Shown piece after piece: positions 17,394-26,686 of a stretch of 64,000 bases of DNA; within the stretch, counting starts at the first letter, position 1; each line of letters starts with the position of its first letter. The stretch comes from Sulfurimonas sp. HSL1-2 (GTDB taxonomy: Bacteria > Campylobacterota > Campylobacteria > Campylobacterales > Sulfurimonadaceae), in assembly GCF_039645565.1 (NCBI RefSeq), contig NZ_CP147914.1, forward strand, positions 496,001 through 560,000, written 5' to 3'. Made by a program: the position numbers and the translations under genes. Below the pieces are notes generated by a model. The model saw only the letters and a list, made by a program, of their open reading frames with translations, did not search any database and was not told where the DNA came from.

Positions 17394-20243
17394 CTATTTT
17401 GCCTCCAGCTGCCACAACGCAATCTCCCTGCCGATCGTGGCAATATGATTTTCGTCTATGAAGATGGCGCCTCTGATGTCCCCGCCGGTGAGAACCTCAT
17501 ACTGGACCTTGCTGCCCAGTTTCCATAGAAATACGCCAGATTGGCTTGACGCCATAAGATACCTGTGGTCTTTGCTCATTTCGAGGTGCTTGCACTGCAT
17601 ATAAAAATCGGCGTCAAGGGTCTCGACGATCGATTTTTTGTTCACATCCCAAAAACGGATGTTTTGCCCGTTGCAGACCATCAAATGATCAGAGTTCCTC
17701 GGATCGTGGGCGATGGCACCGATATCGCGGACCTGTTTGTCTTCGATGGTGTCCGAGTAGGTGAATTTCATATTTCCCGTACCACTTCCCTTTTTCTGCC
17801 AACGCTCCACATGCCCGTTGCTGCTGCCGATGTAAATCGTCGTACCATCCGGCGATTCCCCGACAGCGCTGATCCTCGGCGTAAAATATTTCTTCTCTTT
17901 TTCAATGAATTTCGGAGTCATCTCTATGATATTTTCATTCTCCGTATTGAAAAAATAGATGCTTTTGCCTGCCCCGGCCACCAGGGTTTTATTGTCTGAC
18001 AAAAAATGCATGAGGTTCTTGGCACCTTTGGGCAGACCGTCAAGTGTTTTCCGAAGTTTGTTTCCCTGAATATCCCAAAGGTATATTTTGTCCCTGCTCC
18101 CAACCGCCAGCGTTTTGCCGTCGGGTGACATCACGGGTTGGAAACTGTAAGCCATGTCCCGGGGGAGGGCTTTGGGAGGAAGCTTCCGTTCTTTGTCAAA
18201 TATTCTGGCGTCCTGACCGCTGACAAAAAAACTGCTGCCTCTATCGGAGTGTGCGAAACCGTATGGAGCATGGCGTGTCTCCATGATCACGTCGGTTTTT
18301 TGGGCCACGTCAAAAGCGCTGGCAATGGGTTGGGGGCCGTATTGGTACTCTTTGGTCGTCCGTTCTTTGACAAACGAAACGCTGTTTTCCTCCTGTTCGC
18401 CGCACAGGCGCTCTACATGCTTGCCGACCATATGGTTGATCCGGAGCTTGTGGTTGTTGAGGAGGATGTAGTCGATGCCTTGATACCTTTTCCTGTCAAA
18501 ATGGATGGCGTCATTCTTGTTCATAGTCACAAAACCGCTGCAGAGGTTTCCGCCGGGAACGCCTTCGTATGTCAGCTTCATGCCGCCCTGGGGCATCCCC
18601 TCGATACGGACGCTGCTGCCGAAAGCCGGAATGATCTTGTTCTCCTTATCGATCCATTTGCTGTCGATAATCCCGGCTTCAACGGCTTTACTGTTGGTCA
18701 GGTCGTGAGTAGGTCTGTTTTCAAAGACCTTGGCGTAATACTTGAGGATGCTGTCTTTCTGACTGATCCCGGCTCCCATGGCAGCTCTTGTGAAACCGGG
18801 CTTTTGTGCCGCCGTCTTCCGGACCGTCGTGGCGGCTTTGGGTTGTAAAAGCGCCGTCTGGTTGCAGTCGAAGAAGTGCTTGAGTTCTTCACTCTCTCCC
18901 TCCTGCTTCATCTTCATACCGATGGTTGTCGCCCACCAGAACATCGGCTGTACCACATAGGTGCCGAACGCCTCTTTGAGCCCCTCCTGTTCGATGTCAG
19001 TTTTCAGCAACTGAAGAAAAGGCGTTTCGTCTTTGATGCAGTCTTGCAGGCGGAGTACCTTCAGGCCCGTGCCGATATCGCCGTTCTGCTTCCCTATCGC
19101 CGCTCTGATCTCGTTGAGGTACGCCTGCATCTTCGTCTTGGTTCCGGGGGCTCTGCCGTAGCTGTTGATGTACGCCTGGGATGTGGCGAATACGGGCATC
19201 TTGTTATGTTTGGGCGCCGGTTTTTCAATAGCGACGTCGACGGGAGCAAGCGTCATCGCCGTGATATTGTTCTCACAGTATGCGCTGATCTCGTTGGGCA
19301 GAAAGTCGGTTTTCAGTGGGTAATAGTTTGAATAGGAAGTAATTGAAGATACCAGCTTTCGCTTTTCGTTCAGTCTGTCACCGCTCTTTTGATACAGATC
19401 CAGCCGCCGCTGGCACTGTTCGAGATAGACGATCTCCTGCTGCATCGCGTGCCGCTTTTTGGGACGGTCGTAATTGCGGAGTATCTCCTCTTTGAGATAG
19501 GCAAGTCTGAACAGCATCTCCTTGTTTTTGCGGGTAGTCTCCATATGGTCGATACTTTCATAAACATTACGCGGTATCGTATTTTCAGGCAGCTGCTTGA
19601 GCGATGTGAGGTCATAATCGCGTTTGTCGTCACCTTTCGGTTCGACGCTGTATACCGGCTTGTTCGCCAAAACACGGGCGCGGAGTTTGGCGTCATACTC
19701 GCGCATCCGTTTTGACGATTCCGATGACCCGTCCGTGCGGATGCGTCCCTCCACCCTGCGCAGTTTTTTCAGTGCTTTTTGTTCGCTTTCTGTCGGGGTG
19801 ATGATGGCTTCGAGGACATTGTCAAATGAATAATGGAGCTTGCAGGCACTCCCAATGTCGCTCACAATATGCCAAAGCCTCCAGTAGTCTAGATCGCTCT
19901 TTTCAAGATCTTCCATACTTTCGACATGCTGCATCCGGTATTTGAGTGCAAGTGTGTACGTATAGAGCATCGTCTTGTCGTCCTTGTTGAAGCAGTCGAA
20001 TGATTCTACGTATCGGGTCGCCTGATAGGGAAGCGTGTTGGCGAGATATAGTCCCAATGCGTTTGTAGTTTCTTTATGCGTTTTTTCTGCATGTTTTTCC
20101 GGCTTTGCCTCGGGTAGGGAATCCAGGCACTTCACCAGCGCCTGCTTCGAGATTTTTTCAGCGCGGTACGCCTCAAAGCATGTCTCGCGCTCCGCACTGT
20201 GGAGCAAAGCTGTCAGACAGAGTAATAGCAAAGTTTTTTTCAT
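17394..20243 (-). CDS. Large exported protein with a C-terminal WD40-like propeller
   Basis: About 949 residues starting at ATG 20243 (MKKTLLLLCLTALLHSAE), chosen because AGGAA precedes it and a signal peptide follows at once. The first 450 residues are charged and helical, without a family I know; several Cys (ETCFEAY, VKCLDSL, SACKLHY) suggest disulfides. From about 660 a beta-propeller is visible with SPDGKTLAVGSRDKIYLWDI, GESPDGTTIYIGSSNGHVER, CNGQNIRFWDVNKK and SGVFLWKLGSK. It is the only gene of module B-C, pointing away from ymdB. G+C is lower than in core genes. Function unknown. Confidence 0.75.
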   Translation of the reverse strand: MKKTLLLLCLTALLHSAERETCFEAYRAEKISKQALVKCLDSLPEAKPEKHAEKTHKETTNALGLYLANTLPYQATRYVESFDCFNKDDKTMLYTYTLALKYRMQHVESMEDLEKSDLDYWRLWHIVSDIGSACKLHYSFDNVLEAIITPTESEQKALKKLRRVEGRIRTDGSSESSKRMREYDAKLRARVLANKPVYSVEPKGDDKRDYDLTSLKQLPENTIPRNVYESIDHMETTRKNKEMLFRLAYLKEEILRNYDRPKKRHAMQQEIVYLEQCQRRLDLYQKSGDRLNEKRKLVSSITSYSNYYPLKTDFLPNEISAYCENNITAMTLAPVDVAIEKPAPKHNKMPVFATSQAYINSYGRAPGTKTKMQAYLNEIRAAIGKQNGDIGTGLKVLRLQDCIKDETPFLQLLKTDIEQEGLKEAFGTYVVQPMFWWATTIGMKMKQEGESEELKHFFDCNQTALLQPKAATTVRKTAAQKPGFTRAAMGAGISQKDSILKYYAKVFENRPTHDLTNSKAVEAGIIDSKWIDKENKIIPAFGSSVRIEGMPQGGMKLTYEGVPGGNLCSGFVTMNKNDAIHFDRKRYQGIDYILLNNHKLRINHMVGKHVERLCGEQEENSVSFVKERTTKEYQYGPQPIASAFDVAQKTDVIMETRHAPYGFAHSDRGSSFFVSGQDARIFDKERKLPPKALPRDMAYSFQPVMSPDGKTLAVGSRDKIYLWDIQGNKLRKTLDGLPKGAKNLMHFLSDNKTLVAGAGKSIYFFNTENENIIEMTPKFIEKEKKYFTPRISAVGESPDGTTIYIGSSNGHVERWQKKGSGTGNMKFTYSDTIEDKQVRDIGAIAHDPRNSDHLMVCNGQNIRFWDVNKKSIVETLDADFYMQCKHLEMSKDHRYLMASSQSGVFLWKLGSKVQYEVLTGGDIRGAIFIDENHIATIGREIALWQLEAK

Positions 20244-20399
20244 GATTGTTTCCTGGAATTTCATCGGTTGTCATATTGTAGATTAAATTTGGTTAAAAAA
20301 GATTTTTCAGTTTGCCGCGTGTCATGAACCCTTCTCCTTACATGGAAAAGCAGAAGCCCCTCTGTTACTTTCGTTTCCCAGCCGGCACTGCGCGTTCGG

Positions 20400-20421
20400 T
20401 TTAAAACGTTCAGGGTAGAAT
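20400..20421 (+). promoter_or_regulatory. Promoter of intact ymdB with very short leader
   Basis: TTTAA at 20400 and TAGAAT at 20416-20421 lie just ahead of the ATG at 20429, only seven bases after the -10 box. Copies A and B keep a TACAWT box at the same place, which supports it as functional. The transcript would have almost no leader. Confidence 0.5.
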
Positions 20422-20428
20422 AGCGTTT

Positions 20429-21247
20429 ATGAAAGCAATTACAGTAGCAATGATCGGTGACGTTGTCGGGCGGCCGGGTCGGTCGATGATCAAGCAGCAC
20501 CTGCCGCGGCTCAGGAAGGAGCACGGCATCGACTTCGTCGTGGCCAACTACGAGAACGCCAGCCACGGCTTCGGGCTGACCGCCAAGAACGCCGACGAGC
20601 TCTTCGGCGCAGGCGTGGACGTTATGACCGGGGGCAACCACAGCTTCGACAAGAAAGAGATCATCCCCCTTTTTGAAAAGCTGCCGCTCTTGCGTCCGCA
20701 CAACTACCCCGAGGCGATGCCGGGCAAGGGCACGGGCATGTACGAGGTGAACGGCGTCAAAGTGGGCGTGCTCAACGTCATGGGCTACTACGCCATGCCG
20801 ATGGTCGACAACCCCTTCATCTGCGCGCAGAAGAGCGTCGAGGCGCTGCGGCGCGAGGGGGCCGAAGTCATCCTTGTCGATATGCACGCCGAGGCGACGA
20901 GCGAGAAAAGGGCGCTGCTCATGATGCTGAAGGGCCACGTCAGCGCCATCATCGGCACCCATACCCACGTGGCGACGGACGATTTGCAGATCGACGGCGG
21001 CACGGGCTACGTCACGGACCTGGGCCTCAGCGGCTGCCGCGACAACGTCATCGGGATGGACCCCAAGATCCCGCTGCAGCGCTTCCTGACAGGCCTTCCC
21101 GGCCACTTCAACGTCCCGGAAAAATGTAAAAAGATTCTGCAGACGGCCGTGTTCGAGCTGGACGAGAAGGGGCGCTGCATGAGCGCCAGGAAGATCAAGA
21201 CCTTCGACGACGGGCGCGAGATCGTCACCGACGCCTGGGAAGTATAG
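20429..21247 (+). CDS. ymdB: YmdB-family metallophosphoesterase (TIGR00282)
   Basis: A 272-residue binuclear metal phosphodiesterase. The family is linked to 2',3'-cyclic nucleotide hydrolysis and post-transcriptional control in Bacillus. Motifs: MIGDVVGRPGR (metal ligand Asp), VVANYENASHGFGL (Glu-Asn), MTGGNHSFDKKE (GNH), then VLNVMGYY and IIGTHTHVATDD (GTHTH). Full family length. Its 5' end is the repeated landmark of the accessory region: two broken copies lie upstream at 14763 and 17269. The gene is intact, so insertions have preserved function. It converges on the alcohol dehydrogenase with a short stem-loop between. Confidence 0.93.
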   Translation: MKAITVAMIGDVVGRPGRSMIKQHLPRLRKEHGIDFVVANYENASHGFGLTAKNADELFGAGVDVMTGGNHSFDKKEIIPLFEKLPLLRPHNYPEAMPGKGTGMYEVNGVKVGVLNVMGYYAMPMVDNPFICAQKSVEALRREGAEVILVDMHAEATSEKRALLMMLKGHVSAIIGTHTHVATDDLQIDGGTGYVTDLGLSGCRDNVIGMDPKIPLQRFLTGLPGHFNVPEKCKKILQTAVFELDEKGRCMSARKIKTFDDGREIVTDAWEV

Positions 21248-21254
21248 AAAGGCG

Positions 21255-21270
21255 GGCGCTTTAGAGCGCC
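21255..21270. terminator. Stem-loop between convergent ymdB and alcohol dehydrogenase
   Basis: GGCGCT (21255-21260), loop TTAG, AGCGCC (21265-21270). It overlaps the end of the facing gene. There is no T run; a weak bidirectional terminator at best. Confidence 0.35.
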
Positions 21271-22409
21271 AGTTTGAGGATCGTTCCGAGAACGTCCTCG
21301 GTGTAGGTGTCGGCCAGGCCGAACATCTTGGCATTTGCCGCGGCGTTTTCGACGATGGCGTCGATGTCACTCTCTTTGATCGAGAACTGCGACAGCTTTG
21401 TCGGCGTGCCGACCTTGTCGAACCACTGTTCCAGCGCTTCGATCCCCTCCATGGCACTCTCTTTTCCGAAAAGATTCTTTGCAAACCGTTCGAACTGCGC
21501 TTCGTTCTGCTTATGGTACCACTTCATCCACGCGGGCATGATGACCGAGAGGCCCGCGCCGTGGGCCACGTTGAAAAGGGCCGAGAGGCTGTGCTCGATC
21601 ATGTGGTTGGGGAAGCTGTAGCCCGCGACGCCGAGGGTAGTCGTGCCGTTGAGCGCCTGCGTCGCCGCCCAGGCGAACTCGCCGCGCGCATTGTAGTCGT
21701 CCGGGTCGGCCAGAAGCGTCTCTGTCGTGGTCATGACGGTGGAGATGTTCGCCTCGATGTACTTGGCGATGATGTCGGGATGATACGAGGCGGTAAAGTA
21801 CCCCTCGATGGAGTGGGCGATGATGTCCGCGGCGGAGTAGACGAGGTACTCTTTGGAGACGGACTTCTGCAGCTCCGGGTTGACGACGGAGACTTTCGGG
21901 TAGACGTGGGGCGAGGCGATGGAGAACTTCTGCTGCGTCTTCTCGTTGGTGACGACGGCGTAGGTGTTCATCTCGCTCCCCGTCGCGGCGAGGGTGATGA
22001 TGTCAAAGACCGGCAGCGCTTTTGCAATAACGCTTTTGCCGATGAAGAAGTCCCAGACGTCACCGTCGTAGAGGCTGCCCGCCGCGATGGCCTTGGAGCT
22101 GTCAAGGACCGAACCGCCGCCGACGCTGAGAATGGCCCCGACGCCTTCGGCTTTGGCCGCCTCGACCCCCTCGTACACCTTCGAGAGCAGCGGGTTGCTG
22201 ACGATGCCGCCCAGTTCGACGTACTCGATGCCGTTCGCTTTGAGGCTGGCGGCGACGGTGTCGAAGAGACCGTCATTTTTGATGCGGTCGCTGCCGAAGG
22301 TGAGCAGCACCTTCGTGATGCCCGCCGCGGCGATGTGGTCGCCGATGGCTTTTTCCTTGTCTCTTCCGAATTCGATCTTGGTGGGGTTATGATAGGTAAA
22401 ATTTGTCAT
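21261..22409 (-). CDS. Iron-containing alcohol dehydrogenase
   Basis: A 382-residue NAD(P)-dependent group III alcohol dehydrogenase, nearest in style to butanol dehydrogenase/YqhD. NAD-binding GAILSVGGGSVLDSSKAIA is near residue 100, TLAATGSEMNTYAVV near 145. Metal ligands sit in AADIIAHSIEGYF, PNHMIEHSLSALFNVAHG and the second histidine of that stretch. The substrate cannot be told from sequence. It stands alone; AGGAGAAC precedes the ATG. Common in Campylobacterota as a detoxifier of aldehydes, but this is not shown here. Confidence 0.92.
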   Translation of the reverse strand: MTNFTYHNPTKIEFGRDKEKAIGDHIAAAGITKVLLTFGSDRIKNDGLFDTVAASLKANGIEYVELGGIVSNPLLSKVYEGVEAAKAEGVGAILSVGGGSVLDSSKAIAAGSLYDGDVWDFFIGKSVIAKALPVFDIITLAATGSEMNTYAVVTNEKTQQKFSIASPHVYPKVSVVNPELQKSVSKEYLVYSAADIIAHSIEGYFTASYHPDIIAKYIEANISTVMTTTETLLADPDDYNARGEFAWAATQALNGTTTLGVAGYSFPNHMIEHSLSALFNVAHGAGLSVIMPAWMKWYHKQNEAQFERFAKNLFGKESAMEGIEALEQWFDKVGTPTKLSQFSIKESDIDAIVENAAANAKMFGLADTYTEDVLGTILKLAL

Positions 22410-22652
22410 CTTGTTCTCCTGGATTCTTTTGGACCATTATAGGGGGATTTGCGTTTACACACTTGACCGATCCTATAGTGTAATTGCCTGATAGTATAAA
22501 TCCATCGGTTTGTGCAGAACGAGAGGCCGTTACGTGAAAAGCGTGTTGTTTTTGAAACGGAAGCGCGGTAAATAAGGTGCATAAATTTTGGGCGCGTACC
22601 GGGCCGCAGACCCTCTTGCCATCGATTACAATAACGCAAAAAAAGAGGCGGC

Positions 22653-23369
22653 GTGAAACGGATCTGCATCATCAAAACGGGATCGACGTTCGGGACGACA
22701 CGGAGCGCGTACAATGATTTTGAAGACTGGATCATCGCCAAGCTGGAGCTGCCGCAATCGCGCCCCTTTACGGTGAACGTCCAGGGGGGCGACGCCCTGC
22801 CGGACCCGGCGCGGTGCGACGGTGTGATCGTCACCGGGTCGCACGCCATGGTCACCGACGAGGAGGCCTGGAGCAAACAGACGGCAGCGTGGCTGGCGGA
22901 AGCAGTGGCGCGGGGCATCCCGATGCTGGCGATCTGCTACGGACACCAGCTCCTGGCCAAGGCCCTGGGCGGCGTTTCAGGCTATCACCGTAACGGGATG
23001 GAAATAGGGACGGTCGCCATTGATCTGACCGACAGTGCCAGCGACGACCGCCTCTTCTGCGACCTGCCGAAGCGTTTTGATGCCCATACCATCCACTCCC
23101 AGACTATAGTCACCCTGCCCGAAGGCGCCGTGCGGCTCGCGTTCAACACCCACGATGAAAACCACGCCTTCAGGATGGGGCCGTGCGCCTGGGGGGTGCA
23201 GTTCCACCCCGAGTTCGACAGGGCCGTCATGCGCTCCTATATCGAAGAGGTTTCCAAATCCGAACCGTTCGGGGAAGAGAAGCGGGCGGCACTGCTTGAA
23301 GCGGCGCGCGAAACCGCCGAAGCGACGGCGATCCTGAAGCGGTTTGAGAAGCTCGTCTGCGAAGGGTGA
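22653..23369 (+). CDS. Class I glutamine amidotransferase, GMP-synthase-like
   Basis: 238 residues with a complete triad: nucleophile Cys in LAICYGHQLLAKALGG (about residue 95), His and Glu in WGVQFHPEFDRAV (about 180). The N-terminal VIVTGSHAMVTDEEAW follows the GuaA-like GATase-1 layout. No synthase domain is attached, so the acceptor of the ammonia is unknown; some such enzymes hydrolyse gamma-glutamyl compounds. The start at 22653 follows a GAGGCGGC site. It is a single gene between the alcohol dehydrogenase and a cytochrome. Confidence 0.88.
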   Translation: MKRICIIKTGSTFGTTRSAYNDFEDWIIAKLELPQSRPFTVNVQGGDALPDPARCDGVIVTGSHAMVTDEEAWSKQTAAWLAEAVARGIPMLAICYGHQLLAKALGGVSGYHRNGMEIGTVAIDLTDSASDDRLFCDLPKRFDAHTIHSQTIVTLPEGAVRLAFNTHDENHAFRMGPCAWGVQFHPEFDRAVMRSYIEEVSKSEPFGEEKRAALLEAARETAEATAILKRFEKLVCEG

Positions 23370-23427
23370 CGCCCAAGGCGGACACCCGTTTATAAAATCC
23401 CCCCTTTTTTCGTCCCAAAACGTAAAG

Positions 23428-23458
23428 TTGAACTTGACAAAAAAGAAAAAATTATAAT
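23428..23458 (+). promoter_or_regulatory. Probable promoter of the multiheme cytochrome gene
   Basis: TTGAAC (23428-23433) and TATAAT (23453-23458) lie in an A-rich stretch 60 bases ahead of the gene; spacing is 19. A second -10-like TAGAAT is at 23479. Campylobacterota promoters depend mainly on the -10, so the TATAAT is the more reliable element. Confidence 0.4.
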
Positions 23459-23515
23459 AACTCTGTGATAGATCTGCGGTAGAATCGTTTAAAAATTCCG
23501 TCGGAGTGATAAAAA

Positions 23516-25870
23516 ATGTTTCGAATGATGACCGCTGCACTCCTGCTCGGCACGGCGGCGCTGGCCTACAACGCCCAGCCCCCGTTCGCGCAGGACAGAC
23601 TGATACCGACCACGATCGAACAACAGGGCAAAAAAGTTGACGCGTTCAACCCTTTTAACAAATACAACGTCTTCATCAACTATGAGCTCGGCATGCACTG
23701 CGCCGGGTTCGACGAGAGCTACTGCTGCATCATCCCGCCCTACAACAGCATCCAGGCGCAGGGGGTCATCACCGGCAAGGACGGAAAGTCTCCCTATTTC
23801 ATCCGCAAGGATAACGAGATCCAGCTCTACTACTACGTGGATGACAACAGCTACTCCGAGGGGAACAAGATGCGCTACTGGGGCGTCAAGAAGGACGTCA
23901 ACGGCAACGGCCGCACCGACGACAACAACGACAATCTCCCCAACTATGTCTGGAAGCACCTCTACATCTACGAGGACAGCCTGGGGACGATCCCGAAGGG
24001 CGCGACCAAGGCGGACCGCAAGTACCTCGGCCTCGATATGCCCATCAAGACCGACCACGGCCCGACGAACAAGCCGCTGTACGGCGGCTACCTCGACTTT
24101 GCCGACGAGCACGGCGACAACGTCGTCATGACCGAGACGCTCATCCCCGAGCTGCAGGACGTCAAACTCAAACTCAGCGCCGAGTACACCTGGGACGCCC
24201 TGGGGCTGCCGCTGACGGCCTTTACGGACACGGAGCGCAAAGGGACCATCCGCGGCGTCGACGACCGCACCTTCCAGCCCTACCAGGTCTCCAAAGTGCG
24301 CGTCCACGACAAGCACGGCAAGGCGATTCTCGATGACGAGAAGAGGGTCTACGAGTTTATGGGCACCAACCCCATCGACATCCCCAACTGCCAGGTCTGC
24401 CACTCCCGCCAGGGCGTCGCCGCCGTCAAGTCCCGCGAAGAGGGGGTATGGCAGAGCGACACCGAGTACGACTACTGGATCGGCTACCACCCCGACGTCA
24501 CCGAGTACATGGCGCGGCTGGCCGAGGGGCTCATCAACATCCTCGCCCTGCACGACAAGCACCACGGCACGGACTTCCTGCGCGACTACAAGACCGACAC
24601 GCCGAATTTCCGCCTGGGGACCGTCAGCTCCGTCAACTGTACCGACTGCCACGGCGACAACATCTCCGGCAACCTCAAGACGCCGCGTGACGGGGTCACG
24701 AGTTACAAGGCAGTCCATGCGAAGCCGCTGGCCGAAGCGGTGCACGGCTTCCACATGAAAGCGGCCCCGGTGCCCGACGGCGCCGACCGTCCGGCGAACT
24801 GCCAGGTCTGCCACCCGACGCACGGGCAGGACAAGAGCATGAACGACGCCGATATGCTCTTCCGCCTCACCGATGCCTACGGCCGCAACATGGTGGGGGA
24901 CAAAGACCTCCGCATCGCCGGGGGCGGCTGCTACAACGGCCGTGACGCCCACACGAACCCCGATGTCAAACCGCCGTTCTTCCTCAACAGCGTCGGCCGC
25001 TATTACCTCGAAGAGGTGAGCATGAAGGACGAAAAGGGCAAGAAGGTCGAGAAGATGCGCGGGCTCTACTGTACGCACTGCCACAATGCGCTGTCGCAGG
25101 AGCTCTATGCCTACGACGCCATCAAAGACCCCAAGTACCAGTCGGGCAAGACCCTGCGCAACCGCGACCTCAAAACGGTCGTCAAGGCGCTGGCGGGCGG
25201 CAGCATGAAGAAGTTCGCCGCGATGGCGGACCCGAAAGTGGCGGAGACGGAGGCCTACTACACCGAGCATAAGGGTGCGGTGCTCTCCACGGTGAAAGGG
25301 ACGAAAAAAGACGGCAGCCCGATTCTCGGCGAGTGGGATGACCCGAAAGGCAAAGCGGTCGGCTACGACGCCGTGAGCGGCGGCTCCGACTGGTGGCTGG
25401 CCTCGGGCGAACCGCACTGCGCCGACTGCCACGCGGCGCCCTTTGTCGAGGACGAGGGCGGGGACTACTTCCCGATGGACCAGAACAAGAAGTACGCCCT
25501 CTACCGCCACTCGAAAGGGCACGGCAAGCTCTCCTGCCAGAGCTGCCACGAGTCGACGCACGGCCTCTACCCGACCCGCTTCGACGGCACCCGCAGCATC
25601 GACCAGACGACCCACGACCAGGCCATGCAGTACAGCCCCGACGGCGAATACGCCGGCCCGGTCACCTGCAGCGCCTGCCATACGGTCAACAAAGAGGGCG
25701 TCCCGACGTCACTTGCGGGCACGGAGTACGAGCACGACTACTGGGCGTCGGTCACCCTGATGCACTTCATGCGCCAGAAGAACTTCGACATGCTCCTGCC
25801 TATCCACGAACTGCTGGAGCGCTACCCCTACAAACGCTCGAAGCAGATCGTCGAGGAGAGCTGGAAGTAA
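23516..25870 (+). CDS. Periplasmic multiheme c-type cytochrome, seven CXXCH sites
   Basis: 784 residues with a signal peptide (MFRMMTAALLLGTAALA). Seven heme sites are visible: CQVCH (292), CTDCH (375), CQVCH (429), CTHCH (519), CADCH (635), CQSCH (674), CSACH (718). The first 290 residues have no heme site but hold a Cys cluster (MHCAGFDESYCC, about 61-72). This long heme-free N-terminal domain is unlike NrfA or octaheme nitrite/tetrathionate reductases that I know. It probably moves electrons or reduces a sulfur or nitrogen compound in the periplasm. No partner quinol oxidase is next to it. Inverted repeats CCAGGG/CCCTGG follow the stop. Confidence 0.88.
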   Translation: MFRMMTAALLLGTAALAYNAQPPFAQDRLIPTTIEQQGKKVDAFNPFNKYNVFINYELGMHCAGFDESYCCIIPPYNSIQAQGVITGKDGKSPYFIRKDNEIQLYYYVDDNSYSEGNKMRYWGVKKDVNGNGRTDDNNDNLPNYVWKHLYIYEDSLGTIPKGATKADRKYLGLDMPIKTDHGPTNKPLYGGYLDFADEHGDNVVMTETLIPELQDVKLKLSAEYTWDALGLPLTAFTDTERKGTIRGVDDRTFQPYQVSKVRVHDKHGKAILDDEKRVYEFMGTNPIDIPNCQVCHSRQGVAAVKSREEGVWQSDTEYDYWIGYHPDVTEYMARLAEGLINILALHDKHHGTDFLRDYKTDTPNFRLGTVSSVNCTDCHGDNISGNLKTPRDGVTSYKAVHAKPLAEAVHGFHMKAAPVPDGADRPANCQVCHPTHGQDKSMNDADMLFRLTDAYGRNMVGDKDLRIAGGGCYNGRDAHTNPDVKPPFFLNSVGRYYLEEVSMKDEKGKKVEKMRGLYCTHCHNALSQELYAYDAIKDPKYQSGKTLRNRDLKTVVKALAGGSMKKFAAMADPKVAETEAYYTEHKGAVLSTVKGTKKDGSPILGEWDDPKGKAVGYDAVSGGSDWWLASGEPHCADCHAAPFVEDEGGDYFPMDQNKKYALYRHSKGHGKLSCQSCHESTHGLYPTRFDGTRSIDQTTHDQAMQYSPDGEYAGPVTCSACHTVNKEGVPTSLAGTEYEHDYWASVTLMHFMRQKNFDMLLPIHELLERYPYKRSKQIVEESWK

Positions 25871-25940
25871 TTGCCAGGGCTTGGCGGCCCGGCAAACCCT
25901 GGGCGATCACCGCTGATATGATCAGTATTGCTTGAAGATT

Positions 25941-26453
25941 TTACGGGGTACACACTTCGCGCGTTTGTGCATCTTCAAACTGTATGCGTGATACTTTCTG
26001 TTTATTGACCCATCCGACGCTCTGGTCAAGGGGGCTGACCACTTTGTAGTCATCCGCTGTCTCTTCCAGAATCCGGACATGAGAACCCGGGCGCACATCC
26101 CCAATTATATTCCCCTTCCCAAGGCTTGAAGGTTTTGTCCAGAGGTGTATCATAATGTCTGCAGAGTTGATCCATTGCGATGTTTCGCCAACCTCCCGTG
26201 CGAGTCTTTCGGCGGAATGCAGGACGACGAATTTCACACAATTGCCGCTCCGGCCGGATTTTGAATGCGCGACTTTGTTCGATGATTGATCGGGGTGTTG
26301 TACCTTCCGGTGCATAGACTGTTGGTATTCATCCGTTTTAATATACGCCTTATACTCTTCAAACGTCATTGTTTTTATTTTTTCAGAGACCTCATAGGGG
26401 GATAAAGCGAAAAGTAGTGTAGTACCCAGTGTCAGAAATAACAACGCCTTCAT
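25941..26453 (-). CDS. Exported SH3-like domain protein
   Basis: 170 residues with a signal peptide (MKALLFLTLGTTLLFALS). After it comes TMTFEEYKAYIKTDEYQ, which is nearly repeated in the exported protein at 45348-45932 (NMSFEEYKVYKETDEYK). The C-terminal half is a bacterial SH3 domain: VRPGSHVRILEETADDYKVV and VGWVNKQKV. SH3b domains often bind peptidoglycan. Cys pair (NCVKF and EVCTP) may form a disulfide. It stands alone and converges on the cytochrome gene. Function unknown. Confidence 0.72.
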   Translation of the reverse strand: MKALLFLTLGTTLLFALSPYEVSEKIKTMTFEEYKAYIKTDEYQQSMHRKVQHPDQSSNKVAHSKSGRSGNCVKFVVLHSAERLAREVGETSQWINSADIMIHLWTKPSSLGKGNIIGDVRPGSHVRILEETADDYKVVSPLDQSVGWVNKQKVSRIQFEDAQTREVCTP

Positions 26454-26686
26454 ATTCTTTTCCTTTCACGATTGATCTTTCCCGACAAGATGCGCTTCTG
26501 TCCGGGTCGCCATAGATCCGCGGAGTCCCCAAAGAGTGGCACTGCGCTTTTCAAGTGTAACAAAATTGTGTATTTTTAACAATTTTACGCCATCTTCTTC
26601 AGGCGATGATATGTTTTCCATTCAGATTTATGGATAGTCTGTCCCGTGTATAATGCGTGAAGAGAATGCTGTCAATGGAGAGATTC

